A DNA stretch of 64,000 bases from positions 7,629,144-7,693,143 of the forward strand of contig JAJHZJ010000496.1 of assembly GCA_023548195.1 (NCBI GenBank), given 5' to 3'. The notes below the pieces were generated by a model. That model saw only the letters and a program-made list of their open reading frames with translations. It was not told the DNA's origin and searched no databases. Below are positions 53,791 through 63,440 of this stretch, one piece after another. Both the position numbers and the translations under genes were made by a program. The DNA is from Bettongia penicillata ogilbyi. Its lineage: Eukaryota > Chordata > Mammalia > Diprotodontia > Potoroidae. The first letter of the stretch is position 1; each line of letters begins with the position of its first letter.

Positions 53791-54412
53791 TTGCTACTGA
53801 AGACTTGTGCATTTTATGATCTCATTGTCATGTTTATCTACATGCTATAAAACTTTTTGAATGTATCCTTGCAACAAACATTGGCATTTAATAGACAATG
53901 TCTTTGTAAGGATAAGAGACAGACAGGATGTGAGTGGGATTAAAGCAATGTGTGGTACAGAATGCTGAACTGATCTTAGATTTATCCTCTATCAGCTAAA
54001 TATTTTCATCCAAAAAAAGTGAAGGCCACAAAGCAAGATGACTACCACAAGACTTAAGGTCAAAAGATTAGAGTGCTTCTCTGAACATGAACTGTTCATT
54101 GCTAAATTTGAGGGAAAGCTGAGTCAACATATGGTTGGCAATAGGGGAGGTGAAAAGAAGTGGACAGCTTTCAAAGATTTGGTATACAGCAGCACATTAA
54201 CTCACCTAGGTCAGAATACTTGCAAATACCAAGATTGGCTTGACAAAAATTTGCTTTTTGGTTTGAATTTGGTTTGAAAAAAATTCAGAAGTTGCTAAAT
54301 GAAAAATTAGAACTCCACAGGATGTACCAAAAAGATAGTTCATCCATCTCTAAGAAGGTAATATTGGACTCCTTCCAAAATAAACTACAAGTGAAGCTTA
54401 GAGATGCAGGGA
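53789..54412 (+). mobile_element. RTE-type LINE fragment (endonuclease end and linker)
   Basis: Translation gives, with small frame breaks, LLLKTCAFYDLIVMF (53789 on), HWHLIDNVFVRIRDRQDV and IKAMCGTEC (about 53877-53961), a stop, TDLRFI, then RLKVKRLEC, WTAFKDLVYSSTLTHLG and KYQDWLDKN (54050-54250), and LLNEKLELHRMYQKD / NKLQVKLRD to 54412. This is the order of RTE/BovB-like ORF2 text (…RTCAEHxLLLTNTFF…WHLIDYVLVRxRDxxDV…WTDHRLI…HQDWFDEN…). The endonuclease His in TDH is replaced (TDL). There is no RT. Confidence 0.8.
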
Positions 54413-55160
54413 CACTGATGTGCTATTGATGGAGTTGTGAACTTATCCAATGAAATTTGGAGCTATGCAGAGTGAGCTATAAAACAACACATATCCTTTG
54501 ACTCAACAATGCCATTATTAGGTCAGTATCCCAACAAGATAAAAAGAAGGAAAAGAACCAATGTTTACAAAAATATTTATAGCGCTTTTGTGGTAGCAAA
54601 TAACTGAAAATTGGAGGATGCCTATGAATTATGGAATGGCCTAACAAGTTATGGTATATGATAGTGAAAGAATACTAGTGTACTAAAGAAATGATGAGCA
54701 GTATTGTTTCAGAAAAACCTGGGAAGACATATTAACTCATAAATAGTGAAATGGGCAGAGGCCAGAGAATATTTTACACTGTAATAACAATTTTATATCA
54801 TGACCAACTGTGAATGACAGCTAGTTCCAGCAATTTAATGATCTAAGATAGTTCTAAAGGACTTATGGTGAAAAATGCGATCAATTTCCAGAGAAAGAAC
54901 TGATGTAGTCTGAATGCACATCAAATTATACTTACTTTCTTCCACTCATTTTTCTTGGTTTTTTTTTTTTTTTTGGTCTGTTTTCTTTTACAATTTGATT
55001 AATATGGAAACATTTTGCATGACTGCACACACATAACCTATTTCAAATTGCTTGCCTTCTCAGTGATAGAGTAGGGAGGGAGGAAGAGAAGTTAGAATTC
55101 ATTTTTTTAAAAAGAATGATAAAAATTATTTTTGCATGTAATTAGAAAATATTATTTAAA
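54410..55160 (+). mobile_element. L1 3' end, 5'-truncated (copy 1 of a pair)
   Basis: GACACTGATGTGCTATTGATGGAGTTGTGAAC, TTTGACTCAACAATGCCATTATTAGGTC, ATTTATAGCGCTTTTGTGGTAGCAAATAACTG, AGAAAAACCTGGGAAGAC, CCAGAGAAAGAACTGATGTAGTCTGAATGC and GCTTGCCTTCTCAGTG follow the marsupial L1 3' UTR to a poor A-rich end (GTAATTAGAAAATATTATTTAAAG). Confidence 0.88.
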
Positions 55161-55162
55161 GA

Positions 55163-55655
55163 AATGACAAGCAGGATGGTTTTAGAAAAAAATAAAATCT
55201 TGGAAGTCTTATGTGAACTGATGGAAAATGAGGCAAGGAGAATCAGGAGAATATTTGTACTCAGGAACAGCAACATTGCAGTACTGAGCAACTGTGATCA
55301 ACTTGGTCTAATCAAGACAAAGATCTTAAACAATTCCGAAGGACTTATGATGAAAAATATTATCCATCTCCAGAGAGAGAGAGAAAGAGAGAGAATGGGA
55401 GAGAGAAACTGATGTAGATTGAAGCATGCAATTTTTTATTTTATTTTTCTTGTTTATGTGTATATGTGTTTTTGTCTGCAACATAGCTACATTGGAAATA
55501 TATTTTACATGACTTCATATATATAATTAATAACACTTGTCTCCTTAAGAAGTGGGAGTGCAGTGGGAGGGAGAAAGATAATTAGAAACTGAAATTTAAA
55601 AAAAATATTATAAATTTCTAAAAAAATAGAATTGAGAAATATTTAATGACAAAAA
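55163..55655 (+). mobile_element. L1 3' end, 5'-truncated (copy 2 of a pair)
   Basis: Begins with ATGACAAGCAGGATGGTTTTAG (equivalent to ATGATGAGCAGTATTGTTTCAG at 54691 in copy 1) and runs through GAATCAGGAGAATATTTGTACTC, GACTTATGATGAAAAATATTATCCATCTCCAGAGA and GTCTCCTTAAG to an A-rich end. A GA-rich insertion lies at 55370-55405. Confidence 0.88.
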
Positions 55656-55961
55656 TAAAAAATTTTTTAAAAAGAAAATTCAAGTTCAACTTCAATATCA
55701 CAATGAGTCACCAAAGAAGAACTTTAGTAGAAACTCTACATTAAAGTTGTTGAATAAAAAGTATATAGTATGTTTTCTTAAAGAACAAATTATCAAAGAA
55801 AACAAATTTTGGTTTAACATGGTTTCTTTCTCTCTGATCTTAATGTTAATCATAGAGTGAATCATTATTTTATTTACGACAACAAAGGTTTGTGTAGCAC
55901 TGGGATAGACCAGGTTAAGGAAAGCCAGGAATAATAGTCAAAGGACTCCCAACATTCCATG

Positions 55962-56100
55962 GGGGATATTGGTTTGGGAATCAGATGACCTTGGTCAAGT
56001 CAGTTAATCAGCCTCTCTATGCCAGAATTTCCTCACCTGTGATATAAGGTGCTAAGACTAGATGACCTCAAGGGTTCGATAACTTTGTTTCTAAAATCTG
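55962..56100 (+). mobile_element. MIR-type SINE fragment
   Basis: TGACCTTGGTCAAGTCAGTTAATCAGCCTCTC, AATTTCCTCACCTGTGATATAAGG and AGATGACCTCAAGGGTTCGATAAC give core and tail. Confidence 0.75.
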
Positions 56101-57183
56101 GTATGATTTTGGGGTCTCCATACTCCATGTTTTTGCACAAAACATGTTTTTGTCCCTCAAATGTGAAATAAACTTCCTTATTAGGTCATACATAGAGACA
56201 TAGAATTAGTGTTATGCCTATAGTTCAGAGACCCCTTCTTGCCTATGTTTCTCAGAATATTTAGTTTTTATCAAAGTTCATCTCAAATTATACTTTCTAC
56301 TAAATATGCTTCTAGATCTTCCCAGTTAAATAGTACCTCCCTGCCCGCAAAGGTCTGGTCTTTATTACCTTAAAGAATTGTGACTCAACAAGAATTTGAA
56401 AGAAACAATGAGAAAGACTAGGGGAGAAACAGGGAAAGAGGGAGGGAGAAGACAAAAAGGGAGAATTTTCAAGAATTTTCACCCATTTTTATTGATTTTG
56501 TCCTGATGCGTTGTTTCCTTCAAGAATTATCTCCTCCACAGAAAATTATCTAGCTAAGGTAAAACCTTACCCTTCTCTGACCCCAACACTCTCTGTGTCT
56601 ATCTTTCTGTCTCTCTCTTTCTCTCTTTCTGTCTCTGCCTCTCTCTCTCCCCAACCCTTCAGGCAGTGATCAGACCCTGAAGGAGGTGGGAGTCTCCTTT
56701 TGGTACCAGCCTAATTTTATTTTAAAGACCAGGTAAGGTCCCTCAAAAGATGTGCTTTGCAATCACCAAATAAACTTCCAGCAATAGAAAATGGAATTCA
56801 TTTTTAACCATAAATCTCCATAATCCTTGTCTATCGTAGAACAGGGAAGTCTGACTCCTGGTTTCCTTTGACCCAATTTGATTGTTTTCAGGCCATGGTC
56901 ATGTACCAATTTATATGACTGATTAAATGTATTCCATCTTTTTTCACTTATGTCAATTAGGCCTCAGTTATGGTCATGACCTCAACTGTCCAGGATCCAC
57001 TCTTTACTTCACATGCTTCTTGGATTAGAATACAAATATCAATGAGTTTCTTATTCACCTTTTCTCTTCTTTTGAAAACATGAACATGATTTCCCAGGTC
57101 ATCCTAGAAACTATCATGTAGATAGAAGCAATAATTCTTTCTGCACATTGCATTTCACAAAGGCTGACTTACCACCCCCTTAG
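56101..57183. other. Unique DNA with a short (CT)n tract
   Basis: A CT-rich tract lies at about 56585-56652. Nothing else is recognised in this kilobase. Confidence 0.4.
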
Positions 57184-57360
57184 TAAGGGCTCTTTACCTT
57201 TTCTTTGTCATGGCACCCTTTGGCCATCTGATGAAGCCTAGGAAAATTTTTTTAGAATAAGGTTTTTAAATGTATAAAATGAAATCATACGTAAGTTTAC
57301 AAATTAGATTGAAATATATATTTTAAAAGAAGATCACATTTCTGAAGTAAAGAGCCCTTG
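57184..57360. mobile_element. 177-bp miniature DNA transposon (hAT-like)
   Basis: AAGGGCTCTTTAC at 57185-57197 is the exact reverse complement of GTAAAGAGCCCTT at 57347-57359. CCTTAG directly repeats on both outer sides (57178-57183 and 57361-57366). The interior is AT-rich with no coding capacity (TTTTTAAATGTATAAAATGAAATCAT…). The ends resemble non-autonomous hAT elements with GGTTCTTAACC-type termini, though hATs normally leave 8-bp duplications. A decayed relative is at 2340-2460. Confidence 0.75.
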
Positions 57361-57984
57361 CCTTAGAAACCTGGTTATTTAATCCAAACTGTAGTCAAAC
57401 AGGTCATCTGGATGACTGATAGATATTCCAGATGTTTTGACAGTTTGGAAACATGGCCTGTTTGGGATGGAAATGCCTAATACTTTGATTGGAAATGAGA
57501 ACCACTTAGTTTTCCTAAATGGTATCTTGACTTTCTCTGTATCGTATATTATTAGCTACTGTCACAACACTAACTGCCGAATCTATTATCTGGAATATTA
57601 TTGAGCAGGAAAAATGTGTAGATGATAACAGCCCAGTGGTCTGCCTCTTCCACAGCTATAAAACAACCATTGGCAATCATCAACATTTGATTTTAGAGTT
57701 AGAAAGGAGAAAATTTCTCAGTGGAAAAATTCGATGGATCGATTTGGTTGCATCCTCTCTTCTTATAAAAAAAAATAAAATTTTGTTCTTACTTTTCCTA
57801 TACATTATCACCCTGAAAAACTGAGTCCAATTTGAGACAAGAAGAGTTTGGGGGGGCTTTTATGAAACAAATTACTGTTCCTTGAAACCTTTCATTTAAG
57901 ATGTCAATTTTTATTACTAAATTTTCCTTTCGCATAAAAAGGATTCAGATTATTGTAATATCTTTTTGATCCCCTGCTTCATAG
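57361..57984. other. Unique DNA, no feature recognised
   Basis: No gene or repeat is recognised. Confidence 0.4.
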
Positions 57985-58500
57985 GGCCCATTGTCTGTAT
58001 CACAGAATTACAGAATCACAGATTTCTGAGTAGAAGGGACTTGAGGAGTCATGTAGTCCAATCTATACCTGTACTAGTATTCCCAAAACAATATAGCCAA
58101 CTTGTAGTCATCCAGTTTTTGACTGAAGTCCTATGGTCACCTATGGATGAGCAGAAACTCATTACCTGCCCTTTGACAGTTCATTAAATTATAGGCTAGC
58201 TCTCATTCTTAGGAAGTTGTTCCAAATAGGAGGTCTAAAGTTGCCACTTTGGATACCATTTCTACCCAGTGTCCTGGTTCAGCCCTTTGGACCAAATAGA
58301 AAAAGTCTTATCCCTCTTTCACATGACAGCTTATTTTTTTATGACAGTTTTTTAAATGTCTAAAGATAGCATTCATGGACAACTTGACTATTCTCCAGTC
58401 TAAACATTCCTAGTCCCTTCAACCAATCTTCATTAGAATGAACTTGAAGTCCTTTATCATCCTGGTTGCTCTTCTATACATACACTCTAGGTAAAAACTG
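57985..58500 (-). mobile_element. L3/CR1-type LINE fragment, antisense
   Basis: On the plus strand the order ATCACAGAATTACAGAATCACAGA, GAAGGGACTTGAGGAGTCATGTAGTCCAA, GTCATCCAGTTTTTGACTGAAG, TAGGAAGTTGTTCCAAATAGGAGG, CATGACAGCTTATTT, TCCAGTCTAAACATTCCTAGTCCCTTCAACC and TCATCCTGGTTGCTCTTCTATACATACACTC is that of antisense CR1/L3 near its 3' end. Confidence 0.85.
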
Positions 58501-58509
58501 CTCTTTGTA

Positions 58510-58612
58510 AATTTTAAACCCTCCCTCTTTCAAATAAAAGTCAACTATAAGTCATGTCATCCTTTCCCTGATGTCATGGTCCTCTTCAAAAATGAAGGAC
58601 AAACACAACCTG
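58510..58612 (+). mobile_element. Marsupial SINE 3' end
   Basis: CCCTCTTTCAAATAAAAGTCAACTATAAGTCATGTCATCCTTTCCCTGATGTCATGGTCCTCTTCAAAAATGAAGGACAAAC is the 3' part of the tRNA-headed marsupial SINE; the head is missing. Confidence 0.85.
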
Positions 58613-58750
58613 TGAGTTGACCAAGTTTCCTGAATGGGAACCCAGCTAGTTGGGTAACTCGTCTTCTCCCTCTCACTCTCTTCCTCTCCAAAGGAAGGTA
58701 AATTTTGATGGCCAGAAGCTGCCCAGCTAACTTGAGGTTTACTGGCTAAA

Positions 58751-58820
58751 TTCCTTCCTTCCTTCCTTCCTTCCTTCCTTCCTTCCTTCCTTCCTTCCTT
58801 CCTTCCTTCCTTCCTTCCTT
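58751..58820. repeat. (TTCC)n microsatellite
   Basis: Seventeen and a half perfect TTCC units with no interruption. Confidence 0.98.
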
Positions 58821-58930
58821 CAACCTTAAACCCAGTTTACTCTGAAGCTTATACACTGAACCACAATAGGCCCTGTCCAAGCTCCACTTACTGACTGTAT
58901 TTTGGACCCTCTTGGCTTAGAGTAAATGTC

Positions 58931-58932
58931 AA

Positions 58933-58970
<38 letters not shown>

Positions 58971-59031
58971 TATATATACATATATGTTTACATATGTATA
59001 TGTATTTATGTAGATAGAGAGACAGACAGAT

Positions 59032-59076
<45 letters not shown>
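58931..59076. repeat. (TA)n then (GATA)n microsatellites
   Basis: TA runs at about 58935-58995 with GCACATATATATACATATATG interruptions, then GACA and a perfect GATA array at about 59033-59076. Confidence 0.95.
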
Positions 59077-59077
<1 letters not shown>

Positions 59078-59325
59078 GATAACTTTAAGATTTGTAAGGC
59101 ACTTTACCAATATCTCATCTTATCTTCACAGCATCCATCCTAGGTAGTTGCTATTATCATCATCTCCATTTCACATATGAGGAAAGTGAGGCACAAGGAG
59201 GCTGTTAATTGCCAAGAGTCACACAGATAGTAAATGTGTTTGGTCATCATTGAGCTCAGAACTCCCTGATTCCAAGTCCAACAAATACCCTATACACTGT
59301 GCCAACTACAGTAATCTGGTAGCTT
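59077..59325 (-). mobile_element. MIR-type SINE, antisense, full length
   Basis: AACTTTAAGATTTGTAAGGCACTTTACC, CATCTCCATTTCACATATGAGGAAAGTGAGGC, GCCAAGAGTCACACAGATAG, GAGCTCAGAACTCCCTGATTCCAAGTCC and CCCTATACACTGTGCCA are the reverse-complement landmarks. The GATA array directly precedes its tail end. Confidence 0.9.
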
Positions 59326-60920
59326 AGATCACCAAAAGCTTCCACATACTTTATCAAACTTCTGTGCAACCATGCTTCCTTTCTTTGTATTTGCAGAATC
59401 CCTTATTGAATCCTAATAAAAGATGTTGCATTTCTTCCTATTCAAATCTGTCTGATTAGCTATTTCAGCCTCTTGAAATCTTTTTGATGTTAATTCCACA
59501 ATCAAATGAATCTGCAATATTTTGCAGGGAGCCTTGTGACGACTATGGAGAAATTTGGACATTTTCATAATGTAGACAGATTCAAAACCATTCACTGAGT
59601 CAAGTCCTTCATTAAGTTTTGAATCTATCTATCTACACTGTGAAATTGTCTAAAGCTCTCCACGGTGATCACAAGACTACCAAGACATCTCTGAAAGGGA
59701 TGTTGTCTAATACCTTGGTAATAAGCGTGGTATGCCATTGCCACTACATTAGATATATATCAGACGTCATAGGTGAGATTCAAACACAGATCTTGGATCC
59801 AAGGCACATTACTTCTCACCCTTATACCAAATTTTGCCTTAAAAGCATGGCATTTTTCCTTCAAGCCACATTTTCCCAAGTTTAAGACTTCCTTCTGGAC
59901 GTTGTCACACATTTACAAGCCATGACCTACCTATTCCTTGTGTTTTCTCTAGGGGTCCTTGGATATTCCTGAATGGCTCAGGAATCTTGGGATCACTTTG
60001 TCTCATACTCTAGTTTTCTATTTGAATGTTGTGCCACCACTTGAACCTCTTGGTAACTCAGTCCCTTTATCTGAGAAGGCAGGTATAATACCAATTTTAC
60101 AAGGTCATTCCTAAGGTTAGTGTTTGTCATTTTAAAAGATACTTTGATAAGTTTTCTGATAGATCAGGAATGAGTTATTCAGCACTTTTTGATTCCCCCT
60201 CCTATCACAGAATAATCATTGAATTTGGAATATGGTTAGAACATATTATTTTTTTCTCTTTATCTGTTGATTTCTCTCTTATTGAACAAATAGACTGAAT
60301 ACTGAAGTCAGCATTTCCTTAAAGGTTCCATGGGATTCGGTCCCTTTTCACTGACTCCTCCAATTTTGTTTATTTAAAAAAGTGCTTTCCAACTGTGTCT
60401 GGCTTGCAAAGCACTGAATAAAATTACCATGAAAAATCAGCACTGCCTGCATCAGATTGATGAAGTAACTCAATGATTACACTGAGCTCTAAGTAAGTAC
60501 CTGGTGATATTCACTTTTCAGTTATCAAAAAAAAAAATCACATTTTCAAAAAAGTGTCTTGCCAACTGAATTTGGAATCCTTTTTTTTTTAATTTTGGGG
60601 ATGTGATAAATGTATAATTCATCAGCTCAAATAGAAGCTGTGACACCTTCATTTATTCACTTGGCAACTGAAAGGAAAAGTAACTGAACCCTAAACCAAT
60701 TTCATTTGATACCAAACAGCATCTTTAAGAGATGAAAGATTCTTTGATTCTCTGTAGACTCTGAAGAGCTCGCCAGTTATCCCATACCTCTTCAGGTGTT
60801 GAAAGCAGATGGTGCTAGTGGATCTCCTGGTGTTAGTTTCAATTGACTTTCCCCATTCATTTCAAGTGGGTATTGAGACTGTGGCCCCATCTTAAAATGT
60901 GCTGACATGTGAGCATGGTG
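59326..60920. other. Unique DNA, possible conserved block
   Basis: About 1.6 kb. A weak antisense MIR scrap may lie at 59755-59820 (GAGATTCAAACACAGATCTTGG). 60310-60760 is non-repetitive with AGTGCTTTCCAACTGTGTCTGGCTTGCAAAGC and TGATGAAGTAACTCAATGATTACAC and could be a conserved element. Confidence 0.4.
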
Positions 60921-60924
60921 TTTG

Positions 60925-61110
60925 GAGAGGTTATTTAGGGCAATGGAAAGAATTTTGATTCTGGAGTCAAAGGCTCTGGTTTCAAATTTCATCTTTGATG
61001 CTTAGCAACTGACTGACATTGGGCAAATCCCTTTGTTTCCCTGGGTCTCATTTTCCTTCTCTATAAAATGGCAGGATCAGACTCCACCTATTCTGAGGTC
61101 CCTGGATTGG
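60925..61110 (+). mobile_element. tRNA-headed MIR-type SINE
   Basis: GGCAATGGAAAGAATTTTGATTCTGGAGTCAAAGG, TTTCAAATTTCATC, GACATTGGGCAAATCCC, GGGTCTCATTTTCC and TATAAAATGGCAGGATCAGACTCC. Confidence 0.85.
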
Positions 61111-61204
61111 CAAGCCTATGAGCGTGTGAGCATTTCCAAAAGGTTACCAGCCCACATACAGCTTGCCCATGATGTATGCCTCTGGAGGAAAGGGTTTAGA
61201 ACTC

Positions 61205-61350
61205 AAAAGGTTCTCAGAGGTGGAAAGAGCATTGGGTTTAAAATTCACAGAAGACCCCCTCCCCATTGCTGGATACCTCAGTGACCTCAGGCAAGTCACT
61301 CTCCCTCTCTAGGACTCAGTTTTCTTATATATAAAGTGAAAGAGTTTGGT
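61205..61350 (+). mobile_element. MIR-type SINE fragment
   Basis: GGTGGAAAGAGCATTGGGTTTAAAATTC, CAGTGACCTCAGGCAAGTCACTCTCCC and GACTCAGTTTTCTTATATATAAAGTG give a second MIR-type copy about 100 bases downstream of the first. Confidence 0.8.
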
Positions 61351-61466
61351 TAGTACTTTCTAAGCACTGTATTAATACATTGTTACTAAGAATGTGGTAC
61401 TCCAAATCTTTTTACAAGTCAATAGTCTTGGGTGGAAACTGACTATTGGAGTGCCTGGAAGCTGAG

Positions 61467-61640
61467 CAGAGAGAGGGAGAGATAGATAGACAGACACAGA
61501 GACAGACACACAGACATACACAGAAAGAGACAGAGAGAAATAGTGAGAAAGAGAGAGAGACAAAGAGAGATAGTTATGGAGACACACAGAGAGAGACAGA
61601 AATGGAAACAGAAAGAGAGACAGAGAGGTAGAGACAGGAC
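61467..61640. repeat. (GA)n/(GACA)n-rich low-complexity tract
   Basis: A/G/C-rich repeats of GAGA, GACAGACA and GAAA. Open frames on both strands here (71-93 and 61-76 codons) are artefacts. Confidence 0.93.
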
Positions 61641-61769
61641 AAAGAAAGTGACAAAAGATGTAGTACTATCAGGTACACAGATTGTAGGAGAAATTCTTCC
61701 TTTAACAATGAACTCTGAATTCACTATAAATTTAGCTTTCTCAAGCTCATGGGATGTCAGGGGAAATTC

Positions 61770-61850
61770 CTAGATCAATATATACGTATATGTATTATAT
61801 ATATGTATATTATTTATATGTATTTATATATTCACCTACACATATCACAT
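61770..61850. repeat. (TA)n-rich stretch
   Basis: Imperfect ATATACGTATATGTATTATATATATG runs. Confidence 0.8.
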
Positions 61851-62144
61851 GTAAGTTTTTGAGACCCTTATCCTAGCTCCCAGTCTTACAAATGAGTTTC
61901 ACGTATCAGGGCAAAGCTACCTCTCTGATGTACGTTTCCCTAAGTAGTAGTCAGTGATTCGTGAATACCTCTAGCTCTAGCTTCCACCAATGTCCTTGCC
62001 CCGTCACAATTATTAGTTGAGAATTAATTTAGTCAGTTTAAGTAACTGTCAGTAGACTCCTTTGTATAACTATGAATCATCTAGTCTGTATTTGGTTCCT
62101 GATGCATATTCAGCTACCTGGTACTAATGTCCCAGGGGGCTTAA

Positions 62145-62255
62145 GCTTACTTTGCAAAATCCTCCCTAACATAAATCCAATTTACTTGAAGTTCATGGCA
62201 TCAACTTCCTGATGTCATGGTCCCCTTTAAGAACAAAGGACAAACAGCAGCTTGG
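62145..62255 (+). mobile_element. Marsupial SINE 3' end
   Basis: CCTCCCTAACATAAATCCAATTTAC, GTTCATGGCATCAACTTCCTGATGTCATGGTCCCCTTTAAGAACAAAGGACAAAC is the ending of the family at 20258-20488. Confidence 0.8.
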
Positions 62256-62930
62256 ATATTGATAAAAAAGATGGAAATTCTTCAAAACTGCTAAGTTTCT
62301 TCTCCAGTTAAAGGGGAGGGGAGAGTAGGGAGATAAAGGGAAAAAGAAGATTGAGTCAAAGCTAAAGCTTACTCTGGATCCTCTTCTTCCCTCTCTAAGG
62401 GATTTCTTCTCTGGAGTATGCTGGAAAAACTTTACCCGTCTCCCATCCAATAATATTCCTTCTATTCCCCACCATCATTCAGAAACCACATCCTGCCAGT
62501 TCTTTTAGTCTTCTTGGATGGAGTTCATCTGGGCTTGGCAACTTGAATTCCTCCAGGAAAACCGTGCTTGTCTTCACCTCCAAACTCCACCTACATCTAA
62601 CTTCAGATACATTCATCCTTACTCCCTACAATCTCTGGTGCTGATTGTCAATTTTCTTACTTTCTAAGAACATCCAGGCCTGCCCTGTCCTCAGTAGGGG
62701 CCACGTCAATGTGCACAAACTTTCACACTTCCCCTCCCCTTTCTAGTTCTGGAACAATAATCAATCAGCTTTATCATTGCTTCTGGAAAGGCTAGTTCAG
62801 TCTTCTCCCTATGGCTTCTATTTACCATCTCTTTAATTTTCCAAATTCTATCTCTTCCTAACCACCACTCTACCATATTTATTATCTCTCCTTGTCAGAC
62901 CACAAGCTGCAAGAGGGAAGGTATATTAGC
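62256..62930. other. Unique DNA, no gene recognised
   Basis: Pyrimidine-leaning sequence that might be old L2 body, but no landmark is firm. Confidence 0.35.
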
Positions 62931-62934
62931 AAGA

Positions 62935-63440
62935 ACTCTAGCACACCCAGGATGGCTCGATAGCACAGGTTCTTCAATCTATTTTATAAAGGAAAGACAG
63001 CTTCAAAGGAGTTAACAAGCCTTCTTTAATTAAACATATGTAAATTACTTGCTAATTCAGGGGAAAGGTTAACACCCTGAATATGGAGAAAATACAAGGA
63101 AAATACAAGCAGAGAAATTAGCACAAAGATCAACAGACAGGGCTCCAATTTCAACAAAGTAATATAACCACCTACATATACCACCAGATGGGGGAGCACT
63201 AATAACATCTGAATAGTTGGGGGCTCTTAACAAATGGCTACTCAGAATCCCATCCAGAGAATCAAAAGGTCCTTTGCAAAAGTGAAACTCCCAAAGCAAA
63301 ATACCAACCTCTAGGCTCCTGATTGACTCAAAGCCAGAAGACACAAAACCTACATGACTCAGCACAGCAATGAGCCATCAGGGTTCAAAAGAGATCAATC
63401 CTTTAAATGTTTTCAATTAGCCTGGGAAATAATGACAGAA
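62935..63440 (-). mobile_element. LTR-like dispersed repeat, copy 2, antisense
   Basis: Blocks AATTCAGGGGAAAGGTTAACACCCTGAATATGGAGAAAATAC, CAGAGAAATTAGCACAAAGATCAACAGACAG, CCCAAAGCAAAATACCAACC and TTTAATTAAACATATG (minus: CATATGTTTAATTAAA) follow the same order as in copy 1 at 41240-41795. Two minus-strand frames (98 and 60 codons) cover it but overlap in different frames and are not coding evidence. Confidence 0.5.
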
